From positions 1 through 36,349 of the forward strand of contig JAMFRN010000212.1 of assembly GCA_026224805.1 (NCBI GenBank): a DNA stretch of 36,349 nt. Reading direction: 5' to 3'. Shown piece after piece: positions 26,781 through 35,248 of this stretch; the stretch's first letter is position 1; every line of letters begins with the position of its first letter. The notes below the pieces were generated by a model. It searched no databases. It saw only the letters and a program-made list of their open reading frames with translations, and was not told where the DNA came from. Origin of the DNA: Nevskia soli. Lineage in GTDB: Bacteria; Pseudomonadota; Gammaproteobacteria; Nevskiales; Nevskiaceae. Position numbers and translations under genes: made by a program.

Positions 26781-27434
26781 CTAGGCGTGGCTGGCGCGGC
26801 GGGCGTTCCGGCGCTGGGCGCTGCCGCAGATCAGCCCGATCGCTGTCTTGATCGTGGCATTCAGCGCCACGCGGGAGTCTCCGGCGCGCGCCCGCACCGC
26901 CAGGGAGTGCAGCACCGCCGAGGCAATGTCGGCCAGCGCGGCCGGATCCGCCTGCGCCTCGATCTCGCCTTCGTCCCGCGCCCGCCGCAGGCGCCGCTCC
27001 AGCGCGCGGGTGAAGCCGCTCAATCCGGTCAACAGCTTTTCCCGCACCTGCGGATTGGCTGCCGCCTCGCTTACCGCGGTGCCGGTCAGGAAGCAGCCGC
27101 GTGGCGGGCCTTCCTCGGGCAGGTACAGCGCCAGGGCGTAGCGGTAGAAGCGGGTAAGCGTCCTGGCCAGCGGCTGGTCCTGCTCGAATTCCACGGCAAT
27201 GGCTTGATTCGCCGCGACGATGTAGCGCTCGAGCAGTTCGAGATAGAGCTGCTGCTTGTCGCCGAACGCGGCATAGAGGCTGGGCCGGTTCATCCCGGTG
27301 GCGGCGCTGAGGTCGTCCATCGAGGTGGCGGCAAAGCCGGCCTGCCAGAACGCATCGCGCGCCTGCGCCAGCGCCTGCTGCCGGTCGTAGGCGCGCGGGC
27401 GTCCGCGCGGCCGCGGCTGAGTGTTTTGTACCAT
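26781..27434 (-). CDS. TetR/AcrR-family regulator next to a GST gene
   Basis: 217 aa. The N-terminal TetR domain (A-L-A-Q-A-R-D-A-F-W-Q-A-G-F-A-A-T-S-M-D-D-L-S-A-A-T-G-M-N-R-P-S-L-Y-A-A-F-G-D-K) follows an Arg/Pro-rich tail (R-P-R-G-R-P-R). The C-terminal part (G-C-F-L-T-G-T-A-V) resembles the AcrR-type ligand domain. ATG 27434 is preferred to an in-frame TTG at 27443. The palindrome ATATTG-AA-CAATAT (27433-27446) overlaps the start codon and is a likely autoregulatory site. It is divergent from the GST gene, its probable target. Confidence 0.88.
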   Translation of the reverse strand: MVQNTQPRPRGRPRAYDRQQALAQARDAFWQAGFAATSMDDLSAATGMNRPSLYAAFGDKQQLYLELLERYIVAANQAIAVEFEQDQPLARTLTRFYRYALALYLPEEGPPRGCFLTGTAVSEAAANPQVREKLLTGLSGFTRALERRLRRARDEGEIEAQADPAALADIASAVLHSLAVRARAGDSRVALNATIKTAIGLICGSAQRRNARRASHA

Positions 27435-27481
27435 ATTGAACAATATTTATGGGGCCGGTATTATTGTATCAACTTGTACAA
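27433..27481. promoter_or_regulatory. TetR/GST divergent control region
   Basis: Contains ATATTG-AA-CAATAT (27433-27446) and the 8-bp palindrome TTGTACAA (27474-27481). The region is AT-rich between two GC-rich genes, as expected for a shared operator. Confidence 0.45.
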
Positions 27482-27499
27482 AAACCGGAGGACCCCGCA

Positions 27500-28153
27500 A
27501 TGAAACTGCCAATGAAACTATACTTCTCCCCGCTGGCCTGCTCGCTCGCCAGCCGCATCACGTTCTACGAGGCTGGCGCCGACATCGAGTATCTCTATGC
27601 CGACACTAAAACCAAGCGCCTGGAGGACGGCTCGGACTTCCTGGCCATCAATCCGATGGGCCAGGTGCCGACCTTGGAAGTCGACGACGGCACCCTGCTG
27701 ACCGAGAACAGCGCCATCCTGCAATACGTTGCTGAATGCCTGCCGGCGGCGCAGCTGGCTCCCGCCAGCGGCATGGCGCGGGCGCAGCTGCAGAAGTGGC
27801 TGGGCTTCATCGGCACCGAACTGCACAAGGCGGTGTACATGCCGCTGCTCGACCCCAAGGCGCCGGAGGCGGTGAAAGCTTACGCGCGCGACAAGATTCC
27901 GCTGCGCATGGATTGCCTGCAGAAACACCTGGCGGGGCGCGAGTTCGTGCTCGACCGCTTCAGCATCGCCGATGCCTACCTCACCACCATCCTCAACTGG
28001 TCCGCCGCCGTCGGGCTGAAGCTCACACCCTGGCCTGCCGTCGCCGCCTACTACCAGCGCATGCTGCAGCGCCCGGCGGTGGGGCGGGCGGTGAGCGAGG
28101 AGTTCGCCCTGTACCAGAAGGAGCAGGCGCACCAGTCGGCTGTCCGCCAATGA
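27500..28153 (+). CDS. Glutathione S-transferase, beta-like
   Basis: 217 aa. The thioredoxin-like N-terminal domain has M-K-L-Y-F-S-P-L-A-C-S-L-A, the beta-class active-site pattern. The Cys is residue 14 from ATG 27500 and residue 10 from the alternative ATG 27512, and Cys10 is the classical number. The cis-Pro motif Q-V-P-T-L and the E-N-S-A-I-L-Q-Y glutathione contact follow, then the helical C-terminal domain with S-I-A-D-A-Y-L. ATG 27500 is retained because GGAGGA sits 7 bases upstream. It conjugates glutathione to electrophiles in the cytoplasm and is likely induced through the divergent TetR protein. Confidence 0.92.
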   Translation: MKLPMKLYFSPLACSLASRITFYEAGADIEYLYADTKTKRLEDGSDFLAINPMGQVPTLEVDDGTLLTENSAILQYVAECLPAAQLAPASGMARAQLQKWLGFIGTELHKAVYMPLLDPKAPEAVKAYARDKIPLRMDCLQKHLAGREFVLDRFSIADAYLTTILNWSAAVGLKLTPWPAVAAYYQRMLQRPAVGRAVSEEFALYQKEQAHQSAVRQ

Positions 28154-28209
28154 GCGGCCTGCTGCAGGTCCACGGCGTCGTGGTGCTGCTGATCGGGCTG
28201 CTAGCCGTT

Positions 28210-28764
28210 TCAGGCCTGTGCCAGCTCCGCGTCGATGGCGGCGAGCAAGCGCGAATCGTCCGCCGCGATGTCGGGTGAGAAGCGGCCCTTCACCGCGCCA
28301 TCGCGGCCGATGAGGAATTTCTCGAAGTTCCACAGCACATCGCTGCGGTTCGCCGGGTTGATGCCGTAGGTCTTCAATTTTTCGCGGAAGGGGCCATCGC
28401 CGGTGGCGGCGGGCTGCTGCGCCACCAGCTGCGCGTATAGCGGATGCTGATCCTGGCCCAGCACTGAAATCTTCGAGAACATCGGGAAGTGCACGTCGAA
28501 CTTGAGCGTGCAGAACTCGCTGATCTCGGCGTCGCTGCCGGGTTCCTGCCCGCCGAAGTTGTTGGCGGGAAAGCCGAGCACTTCCAGCCCCTGCGCGCGC
28601 TTGTCCTGGTAAAGGGTTTCCAGGCCTTCGTACTGGGGCGTAAGGCCGCACTTGGACGCCACGTTGACGACCAGCAGCACCTTGCCGCGGTAGCCGGAAA
28701 GGCTGCTGTTCTCACCGTCGATTCGCTGCAGCGGGATGTCGTATAGCGTGACTGTCACTGTCAT
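28210..28764 (-). CDS. Glutathione peroxidase (cysteine type)
   Basis: 184 aa. The active-site tetrad is visible: Cys39 in V-A-S-K-C-G-L-T-P-Q-Y, Gln73 in F-P-A-N-N-F-G-G-Q and Trp145/Asn146 in L-W-N-F-E-K-F. It reduces peroxides with thioredoxin or glutathione, probably in the cytoplasm. ATG 28764 abuts the start of an AT-richer segment. Only a few bases separate it from the divergent 2-deoxyribosyltransferase-like frame, leaving no obvious room for its own ancestral upstream region. Confidence 0.93.
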   Translation of the reverse strand: MTVTVTLYDIPLQRIDGENSSLSGYRGKVLLVVNVASKCGLTPQYEGLETLYQDKRAQGLEVLGFPANNFGGQEPGSDAEISEFCTLKFDVHFPMFSKISVLGQDQHPLYAQLVAQQPAATGDGPFREKLKTYGINPANRSDVLWNFEKFLIGRDGAVKGRFSPDIAADDSRLLAAIDAELAQA

Positions 28765-28818
28765 GATGTCTTAAAGGTTTATCTCGCGGCCCCATTATTC
28801 AACGATGCCGAGCGATCG

Positions 28819-29238
28819 TTGAATCTTGCAATTGCGGAACACATTAAAGCGTTCGCTGACGTATTTGTTCCGCAACGAGACGGCAAATTACTGAAGCAGT
28901 TGATCGCTGACGGTCAGCCGATAGACATCGCTAGAGAGATTGTTTATCAAGGGGATATTAGAGCAATCGGCGCATCGGATTGCTTGGTGGCGGTACTAGA
29001 TGGACGCACTATTGATGAAGGCACTGCATTTGAACTGGGGTATGCCAGGGCATTAGACAAATACTGTATCGGCTTAAAAACAGATGATCGTTTAATGCTG
29101 CCGAGCGGAGATAACCCGATGATTGTGTCCGGCTACTACATTGCCTTTTCTAGTATTTTAGCGACTGTGCTAACTGATCCCTTTCCTTCGGACATATATT
29201 GGCGCCCAACGTCCCTGAGATTCCATAGCCCTGAATAA
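28819..29238 (+). CDS. Nucleoside 2-deoxyribosyltransferase-like protein, start disrupted
   Basis: From TTG 28819 the frame gives 139 aa containing the NDT signature: V-F-V-P-Q-R-D-G, D-I-A-R-E-I-V-Y-Q-G-D-I-R-A-I and the catalytic-Glu segment L-D-G-R-T-I-D-E-G-T-A-F-E-L-G-Y-A. The family cleaves or exchanges the N-glycosidic bond of deoxynucleosides. Homology clearly extends upstream: bases 28771-28818 encode L-K-V-Y-L-A-A-P-L-F-N-D-A-E-R-S, the expected N-terminal strand. No ATG, GTG or TTG exists in that frame before 28819. An ATG at 28763-28768 is one base out of frame (ATGTCTTAAAG; one more T would give M-S-L-K-V-Y). The gene is therefore probably frameshifted or lost its start at the insertion junction. 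Its 3' end overlaps the convergent gene by ~100 bases. Codon use is AT-rich compared with its neighbours. Confidence 0.7.
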   Translation: MNLAIAEHIKAFADVFVPQRDGKLLKQLIADGQPIDIAREIVYQGDIRAIGASDCLVAVLDGRTIDEGTAFELGYARALDKYCIGLKTDDRLMLPSGDNPMIVSGYYIAFSSILATVLTDPFPSDIYWRPTSLRFHSPE

Positions 29239-29972
29239 ACAATTGATTCCATCGGAGAGCTATGTCCAAGCCACGATAAACTTGGCTTGTCTATAGGTTC
29301 TAGATTTTCTGAACACAGAGCAATCAATTGTGATTCTACGGCTGCTCTCATGCTGTCTTTTGAAGGGGGGTCGTCGATGGGAATTACGAATACCTCCAGG
29401 GATTTTAGATAGCTGCTTACGCGCAACTCATGAAGTTGCTCTGTATCTCTGGTGTGCTGCGGGGCATCTTGCCCCATTCCCCATGAAGGCAGTTGATGCT
29501 CTTGTCCATCAGAAACGAGCATTGCTCGTCCAACGTGTAATCGAAATATTGAACCTCGATTACTGCCGCTGCCTTCTAGTGTGCCCAAGTGGTTTCTAAG
29601 GCGCGCTTTTAATGTGGATTTTGATCCAGAGCTAACTGCATGTGTCCCCACCCTCACAATTCTTGGGCCGTCATCGATGAAATTTCTTTCGGACGGGTCC
29701 AAAAATATGTACACACCGCGTAACGGCAGTTTCTTCTGACTCAAGTCCCCGAGTCGAAAAGTGTCCCCGCGCAATCGTGCTTCTTCAATAAGAGCATAAA
29801 GTTTGCGTAAATCTCTAATTCGGCGAGCAATCGCTACTGCTTGGTCGAGCCATTCTTGGTGAAAGCATTCATCGATTGCGGACCCAGTAGATGGGTGAGC
29901 GTTTTGAACCGTCTTTCCCCAAACAAATACCCTTGTAGAGGGGCATTCCCCGTCTTGCTCTCTACCATTCAT
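29136..29972 (-). CDS. GIY-YIG-nuclease-like uncharacterised protein
   Basis: 278 aa from ATG 29972 (AAAGGGACC leader); longer upstream starts look non-coding. The centre has G-V-Y-I-F-L-D-P, then I-V-R-V-G-T-H-A and S-T-L-K-A-R-L-R-N-H-L-G, which matches the order of conserved elements in GIY-YIG folds (GVY ... YVG ... L-x-x-R-x-x-x-H). A G-S-N-R-G-S-I-F-R-L block and a C-terminal S-L-S-W-L-G-H...S-G-L-W-N-L-R-D-V block belong to a family I recall as hypothetical. The nuclease assignment is inferred from motif order. It lies on an AT-richer insert, convergent with the NDT-like gene. Confidence 0.65.
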   Translation of the reverse strand: MNGREQDGECPSTRVFVWGKTVQNAHPSTGSAIDECFHQEWLDQAVAIARRIRDLRKLYALIEEARLRGDTFRLGDLSQKKLPLRGVYIFLDPSERNFIDDGPRIVRVGTHAVSSGSKSTLKARLRNHLGTLEGSGSNRGSIFRLHVGRAMLVSDGQEHQLPSWGMGQDAPQHTRDTEQLHELRVSSYLKSLEVFVIPIDDPPSKDSMRAAVESQLIALCSENLEPIDKPSLSWLGHSSPMESIVYSGLWNLRDVGRQYMSEGKGSVSTVAKILEKAM

Positions 29973-30061
29973 GGTCCCTTTGTTTGGGGCAGGCAACAAT
30001 CTACCTAGCGCAGCTACAGTACTGCGCGACGGGGCTGGCAATCAAATTGAATATCTGCTGG

Positions 30062-32110
30062 CTAACTAGCAGTCAGGCCGGAGTGCCGCAGCAGCGGTTC
30101 CACGCTCGGCTTGCGCCCGCGAAACGCGATGAACAAATCCATCGCGTCCTCTGAGCCGCCCTTGGACAGCACGGTATCGCGGAAGCGATGCCCGGTTTCC
30201 GGCGAGAAGTGGCTTTCCTCGAATGCGGCGAAGGCGTCGGCGGACAGCACCTCGGCCCACTTGTAGCTGTAGTAACCGGCCGCATAACCGCCGGCGAAGA
30301 CGTGGGAGAAGCTGTTGGGCATGCGGTTCCAGGCCGGCGGCGGGAATACGCTGACCTCGCTGCGCGCCTGGTTCAGAGTCTCCAGCACGCGGGCGCCGGC
30401 CTCAGGTTTGTAGTCGCGATGCAGGCGCAGATCGAACAGCGAGAACTCGATCTGGCGTACGGTGGCCAGGCCGGACTGGAAGCTGCGGCTGGCCTGCAGC
30501 TTCTTCAGCAACTCGTCCGGAATCGCCGCGCCGGTCTGCCAGTGATGGGCGAAGCCGTTGAGCGTATCGCGATCGTAAGCCCAGTTCTCCATGAACTGGC
30601 TGGGCAGCTCGACGGCATCCCAGGCCACGCCGCGGATGCCGGACACGGCGGCTTCGTCGACCCGCGTCAGCAGGTGATGCAGGCCGTGGCCGAACTCGTG
30701 GAACAGGGTCAGCACTTCGTCATGGGTCAGCAACGCGGGGTCATTGCCCAGCGGCGGGGCGAAGTTGCAGGTCAGGTAGGCCACAGGCAGCTGCAAGCCG
30801 CTATGCGTGCGGCGCCGGCCCAGGCATTCGTCCATCCAGGCGCCGCCGCGCTTGTCCTGGCGCGCATAGGGGTCGAGGTAGAACAGGCCGATGTCGCTGC
30901 CGTCCGCTTCGCGCAGGACGTAGGTGGTGACGTCCTTGTGCCAGGTGGCGACGTGGTTCACGCGCTCGATCTTCACGCCGTAAAGGCGCTCGACCAGGGT
31001 GAACATGCCCTTGATGGCCTGCGGCGCGGGGAAGTAGGGGCGCAGCTGCTCCTCGGAGAAACCCAGCTTCTCCTCTTTCAGCTTCTCCGAGTAATAGGCC
31101 GCGTCCCAGGGCTGGAAGTCGTTCAGGCCGTCGCGCTTTTGGGCATAGGCTTTCAGCTCGTCCAGTTCGGCCTGGGCAAACTTGCGGGCCTTGCCGGAGA
31201 GGTCGAGCAGGAAGCGCTCGACCGCGTCGGGCGATTCCGCCATCTTGGTTTCCAGCGACAGCTCGGCAAAATTCTTGAAACCGAGCAGCCGGGCTTCCTC
31301 GTGGCGCAGCGCCAGGATCTCGCTCATCAGAGCGGTATTGTCGTGCTGGCCGGCCCGCGGCCCCTGGTCGGAGGCGCGGGTGGCGTAGGCGGTGTACAGC
31401 TCTTTACGCAGCTCGCGGTTATCGGCGTAGCTGATCACCGCGTCATAGCTGGGGAAGTCCAGGGTCAGCAGGAAGCCTTCGAGCTGTTTTGCCTTGGCCC
31501 GCTCCGCCGCCTGGGCCTTGCCCTGCGGCGTCATGCCGGCGAGCAGGCTGTCGTCGGCGACGTGCTTGCTGAAGGACTGCACCGAATCCATCAGGTTTTC
31601 TTCGAACTTGCTCTGTAGCTCGGACAGCCGCATGGCGATGTCCTTGTAGCGCGCCTTCTCCTCGGGTGGCAGGGCGATGCCGGAGAGGCGGAAATCGCGC
31701 AGGGCATCCTCCACCACTTTCTTGCGCGTCGGCGAGAAGGCGGCGAAGCCCGGCTGCGCCTTCAGCCGCTCGTAAGCGTGGAACAGCGCTTCGTTCTGCG
31801 ACACCTCCAGGCCGTACTCGGTGACTTTCGGCAGGCAGGCGTTGAAGGCCTTGCGCCAGTCGGCGGTGGAGGTGACGCCGAACAGGTGCGACACCGGCCC
31901 CCAGGCGCGCGAGATGCGGTCGCCCATGTCTTCCAGCGGCTCGATCAAGGCCTCCCAACTGGGTTCGCCCGCTGCGGCGAGCAGGCTGTCCAGCGCCTTG
32001 CGGTTGTCGGCGAGGACGCCGTCAATCGCCGGCTCGGCGTGCTCCGGCCGGATCCGGTCGAAAGCCGGCAGGGCGCCGGGCGCGGCGGGGGCGAGCAGGG
32101 GATTTTCCAT
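30062..32110 (-). CDS. prlC: Oligopeptidase A
   Basis: 682 aa M3-family zinc metallopeptidase, the normal length. The active site H471-E-F-G-H475-G-L-H-H is intact, with the downstream third-ligand segment following. N-terminal N-P-L-L and the F-D-R-I-R-P-E-H-A-E-P-A-I block are typical of PrlC. It degrades signal peptides and other short peptides in the cytoplasm. It is a housekeeping gene that marks the return to chromosomal backbone after the insert. Confidence 0.95.
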   Translation of the reverse strand: MENPLLAPAAPGALPAFDRIRPEHAEPAIDGVLADNRKALDSLLAAAGEPSWEALIEPLEDMGDRISRAWGPVSHLFGVTSTADWRKAFNACLPKVTEYGLEVSQNEALFHAYERLKAQPGFAAFSPTRKKVVEDALRDFRLSGIALPPEEKARYKDIAMRLSELQSKFEENLMDSVQSFSKHVADDSLLAGMTPQGKAQAAERAKAKQLEGFLLTLDFPSYDAVISYADNRELRKELYTAYATRASDQGPRAGQHDNTALMSEILALRHEEARLLGFKNFAELSLETKMAESPDAVERFLLDLSGKARKFAQAELDELKAYAQKRDGLNDFQPWDAAYYSEKLKEEKLGFSEEQLRPYFPAPQAIKGMFTLVERLYGVKIERVNHVATWHKDVTTYVLREADGSDIGLFYLDPYARQDKRGGAWMDECLGRRRTHSGLQLPVAYLTCNFAPPLGNDPALLTHDEVLTLFHEFGHGLHHLLTRVDEAAVSGIRGVAWDAVELPSQFMENWAYDRDTLNGFAHHWQTGAAIPDELLKKLQASRSFQSGLATVRQIEFSLFDLRLHRDYKPEAGARVLETLNQARSEVSVFPPPAWNRMPNSFSHVFAGGYAAGYYSYKWAEVLSADAFAAFEESHFSPETGHRFRDTVLSKGGSEDAMDLFIAFRGRKPSVEPLLRHSGLTAS

Positions 32111-32195
32111 GGGGCGCGGTTCGCTCAGTATTTCAAGGGATGTCTTACAAGCTATTGTCCGCCAGACTTCAATTCAAGTGTGGCGGCGGGGACGA

Positions 32196-33083
32196 TCAGC
32201 TCCAGCCGTGGCCGCACAGGATCGGCAGCAGGCTGAGACTGGCCAGCGCGGCGGTTGCCAGCAGGGCGCGGCCGCGCCGGCGATAACGCTCCAGCAAGCT
32301 CTGGCGCGAAACGGCGGAGAGCAGGAATTCACGGCGGTCCGGCGGCTGGCCGAGTACGTTGAGGTCCGGCAGGATCTGCTGCTCGGCACGTTGCGCGCGG
32401 ATTTCCTCCAGCGCGGCGGCGCGGGCGCTTTCCCACTCCTCCGGATCGATGCGGCCGTTGCGATTGGCGTCGAAGCGGCGCAACAGGTCGTGGCGGTCGC
32501 GCTTCCATTCACCCAGCAGGGCGGCCAGATCGCGGCCTTCGTCCGCGTCCTGCACCGCCGATTGGGTGCGGAACCAGCCCTTGGCGGTGAGCAGCCTGTC
32601 GCCGGTGACCAGTTGTTCCACGTAACGGTATTTGCCGCGCGTGAAGAACGCCTCCCAGCGGCTACGCGGCAGACGCAGCGGCTTCTGCGCGTGGCCGCGC
32701 CAGCGCCGCGAGACATTGGGCTCGACGTTGGCGCCGACCGGGTCGACGATGCAGTCGCCTGTGGTGTCGCTGAGGTAGAACAGGTCTTCGCTGGTCGCAT
32801 CGATGATGACCGTGCTATAGCGCTCCGAGGTGTCGACGACGCGGCAATGCCACCAGATGCAGGGCGTGCCGCTCAGCGGCGACAGGATGGGCGGTCCGGG
32901 CATCAGCCGGGCGCGCCCGAGCAGTTGCACATAGCCCTGCGCGGCGGAGCGGATGCGCGACTGCGGCGTGTCCTCCAGTTCGCGCGCGCGGCGCAGGTCG
33001 TGCCAGCCAAACCATGCGGCCACGGCGGCGCCGCAGGCGGCGGCCAGCGCCAGCTTCAGTTCGGGGATGCCGCCAGTGACCAA
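32196..33083 (-). CDS. GIDE-domain membrane protein with an EF-hand
   Basis: 295 aa. It has an N-terminal membrane helix (about 8-24), then a GIDE/MULAN-like domain recognisable from the L-M-P-G-P-P-I-L-S-P-L-S-G-T-P-C-I-W-W-H-C-R-V block and the W-R-G-H segment. A second hydrophobic helix lies near the C-terminus (R-A-L-L-A-T-A-A-L-A-S-L-S-L-L-P). Between them is a canonical EF-hand loop, D-A-N-R-N-G-R-I-D-P-E-E, where Asp, Asn, Asn, Ile and Glu occupy the calcium positions. No ATG starts the frame after the lemA stop, so TTG 33083 is inferred. It follows lemA directly, which is a common pairing for GIDE proteins. Confidence 0.75.
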   Translation of the reverse strand: MVTGGIPELKLALAAACGAAVAAWFGWHDLRRARELEDTPQSRIRSAAQGYVQLLGRARLMPGPPILSPLSGTPCIWWHCRVVDTSERYSTVIIDATSEDLFYLSDTTGDCIVDPVGANVEPNVSRRWRGHAQKPLRLPRSRWEAFFTRGKYRYVEQLVTGDRLLTAKGWFRTQSAVQDADEGRDLAALLGEWKRDRHDLLRRFDANRNGRIDPEEWESARAAALEEIRAQRAEQQILPDLNVLGQPPDRREFLLSAVSRQSLLERYRRRGRALLATAALASLSLLPILCGHGWS

Positions 33084-33100
33084 GATCCGGGGAGAGGGAG

Positions 33101-33673
33101 TCAGGCGCGGAACAGCGCGCGCAGATCGACGTCCTGTGTATCCTCGGCGCTGAACTGCAACGAAACCTTTTCGCGGAAGCCGCACAGCCGGGCCACGATC
33201 AGGTCGGGGAACTGCCCGATGCGGCAATTGTTGTTGGCGACATACTCGTTGTAGAACTCGCGGCGGTCGCTGATCTCGCTTTCCAGCGCGGTGATGCGCG
33301 ACAGCAGGCTGGCCATCTGCTGGTTGGCTTTGAGCTGGGGATAGGCTTCCACCGTCGCGACGATGCGGCCGACGCCGGCGCGCAGGGCGCCTTCCGCCGC
33401 GGACACGCCCTGCACATCGCCCTTCTCGCGCGCCGCCTGGCTGCCGGCGCGGGCGCGCATCACCCCTTCCAGGGTATCGCGCTCGAATTGCATGTAGGCC
33501 TTGCACGCCTCCACCAGCTTGGGCAGTTCGTCGTGGCGCTGCTTCAGCAGCACGTCGATATTGCTCCAGGCCTTGGCCACGCCGTTCTTGAGCTGCACCA
33601 GGCCGTTGTAGATCAGCACCGCATAGAGCAGCAGCGCCGCCAGCGCGGCCGGAATGAGGTAGTGGAGGGTCAT
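33101..33673 (-). CDS. lemA: LemA family protein
   Basis: 190 aa. It has one N-terminal membrane helix (about 5-22), then the LemA coiled helices: Y-N-G-L-V-Q-L-K-N-G-V-A-K-A-W-S-N-I-D-V-L-L-K-Q-R-H-D-E-L-P-K-L-V and the C-terminal R-E-F-Y-N-E-Y-V-A-N-N-N block. These are membrane-anchored helical proteins of unclear function. The GIDE-domain gene follows within 20 bases on the same strand, so they form an operon. It is divergent from the lipoprotein hydrolase gene. Confidence 0.9.
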   Translation of the reverse strand: MTLHYLIPAALAALLLYAVLIYNGLVQLKNGVAKAWSNIDVLLKQRHDELPKLVEACKAYMQFERDTLEGVMRARAGSQAAREKGDVQGVSAAEGALRAGVGRIVATVEAYPQLKANQQMASLLSRITALESEISDRREFYNEYVANNNCRIGQFPDLIVARLCGFREKVSLQFSAEDTQDVDLRALFRA

Positions 33674-33796
33674 GCGGGTATCCTGTATTTCCAGGTCTTT
33701 TATGCGTTCGGCTGCGGCCAGTATTGCATGTGCTGCCCCGGTGCGGTGCGGTACTATTCCACTTTGACCCGCAGTTTCAGCCCAGAGGAAGCCCCG

Positions 33797-34696
33797 GTGC
33801 GCGCCCTGTTACTCGTCATGGCCAGCTTGCTGGCTCTAAGCGCTTGTTCCAGCAATCAATTTCTCAATGCCACGGCGTCGGACTCGGGCTATGCGCTGAG
33901 CCAGAACGTAGCTTTCGACGATACCGGCCTGAAGCTGGACGTCTATGCGCCGCAGAACGCGGCGAACTCGCCGGTGGTGGTGTTTTTCTTCGGCGGCCGC
34001 TGGAGCGAGGGTGTCAAGGAGCAGTACAAGTTCGTCGGTCAGGCGCTGGCGGCGCGCGGCTTCGTCGCGGTGATCCCGAATTATCGGCTGTACCCGCAGG
34101 CGCACTACCAGGACATCCTCAGCGACAACGCCAAGGCGGTGGTATGGGCCCACGAGCATATCGCCGGCTACGGCGGCAGCCCGGCGCGCATCGTACTGAT
34201 GGGCCATTCAACCGGCGCCTACGACGCGGCGATGCTGACGCTGGACCCGGAATTCCTGGCGCGCGCGGGCGGCAACCGCTCCTGGGTGCGCGGCATGATC
34301 GGCTTGGCCGGTCCTTACGACTTTCTGCCGCTGACCGATCCGGACCTGCGCGACCTGTTCGGGCCGCCGGAAAGCTACGAGAAGACCCAGCCGGTCTTCT
34401 ATGTCGACGGCAACAATCCGCCGCTGCTGCTGATGCATGGCGGCAAGGACGAGACGGTCGACATCAAGAACACCAACAGCCTGTTCGATCGGGTCAAGCG
34501 CGCCGGTGGCGCCGCCGACAAGGTGATCTACCCGGATCTCGATCACGGCCGCATCCTCGACGTCACCGCCGTGCGGCTGCAGCGCTATGCCGATGTGATG
34601 GACAAGATCGACGCCTTCGTGCGCCGCGTCACCGTGGGCAATGCGCCGACCTCGGCGCAGCCGCCCTCGATCCAGACTTATGTACCGCCCAAGTAA
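33797..34696 (+). CDS. Alpha/beta-hydrolase lipoprotein, esterase-like
   Basis: 299 aa. It has a lipoprotein signal peptide with lipobox L-S-A-C17. The alpha/beta-hydrolase core has the nucleophile elbow G-H-S138-T-G-A, a candidate acid in G-G-K-D-E-T and a candidate histidine in D-L-D-H-G. The usual HGG oxyanion motif reads F-F-F-G-G-R-W, placing it with BD-FAE-type carboxylesterases. It probably acts on small esters at the inner face of the outer membrane. GTG 33797 is chosen for the AGAGGAA site 7 bases upstream; ATG 33818 would shorten the signal peptide. Confidence 0.85.
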   Translation: MRALLLVMASLLALSACSSNQFLNATASDSGYALSQNVAFDDTGLKLDVYAPQNAANSPVVVFFFGGRWSEGVKEQYKFVGQALAARGFVAVIPNYRLYPQAHYQDILSDNAKAVVWAHEHIAGYGGSPARIVLMGHSTGAYDAAMLTLDPEFLARAGGNRSWVRGMIGLAGPYDFLPLTDPDLRDLFGPPESYEKTQPVFYVDGNNPPLLLMHGGKDETVDIKNTNSLFDRVKRAGGAADKVIYPDLDHGRILDVTAVRLQRYADVMDKIDAFVRRVTVGNAPTSAQPPSIQTYVPPK

Positions 34697-34717
34697 AACT
34701 CAGGGAAAGGCGCGCCC

Positions 34718-35248
34718 ATGATCCGGCCGTACCGCGGCGTGCTGCCGCGCCTGGGGCAGCGCGTCTATGTCGACCCCGCCGCGCAGCTGATCGGCGACGT
34801 CGAGCTGGGCGACGACGTGTCGCTGTGGCCGATGGCGGTGGTGCGCGGCGACGTCAACCGCATCCGCATCGGCGCGCGCAGCAATGTGCAGGACGGCTCG
34901 GTACTGCACGTCACCCATGACGGCCCCTACAGCCCGGGCGGCGCCGACCTGCGGATCGGCGAGGACGTCACCATCGGCCACGGCGTGATCCTGCATGCCT
35001 GCCGCATCGGCAACCGCTGTCTCATCGGCATGGGCGCGCGGGTGCTGGACGAGGCGGTGCTGGAAGACGAGGTGTTCATTGCCGCCGGCAGCCTGGTGGC
35101 GCCGGGCAAGCGCCTCGTCTCCGGCTATCTGTATCGCGGCTCGCCGGCGCAGCAGGCGCGGCCGCTGACGGCGCAGGAGATTGCGCAGCTCAAGTATTCG
35201 GCGGAGCATTACGTCCGGATCAAGAACCATTACCTGGCTGAATCCTAA
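34718..35248 (+). CDS. Gamma-carbonic-anhydrase-family protein
   Basis: 176 aa left-handed beta-helix protein built of hexapeptide repeats (for example I-G-D-V-E-L-G-D-D-V-S-L-W and I-G-E-D-V-T-I-G-H-G-V-I-L-H). The metal-ligand histidines of the family are present (around His67, His88 and His93). YrdA/CaiE-type members bind zinc, and some are carbonic anhydrases. The start is ATG 34718. The stop is immediately followed by the next ATG (TAAATG), so the two are cotranscribed. Confidence 0.9.
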   Translation: MIRPYRGVLPRLGQRVYVDPAAQLIGDVELGDDVSLWPMAVVRGDVNRIRIGARSNVQDGSVLHVTHDGPYSPGGADLRIGEDVTIGHGVILHACRIGNRCLIGMGARVLDEAVLEDEVFIAAGSLVAPGKRLVSGYLYRGSPAQQARPLTAQEIAQLKYSAEHYVRIKNHYLAES

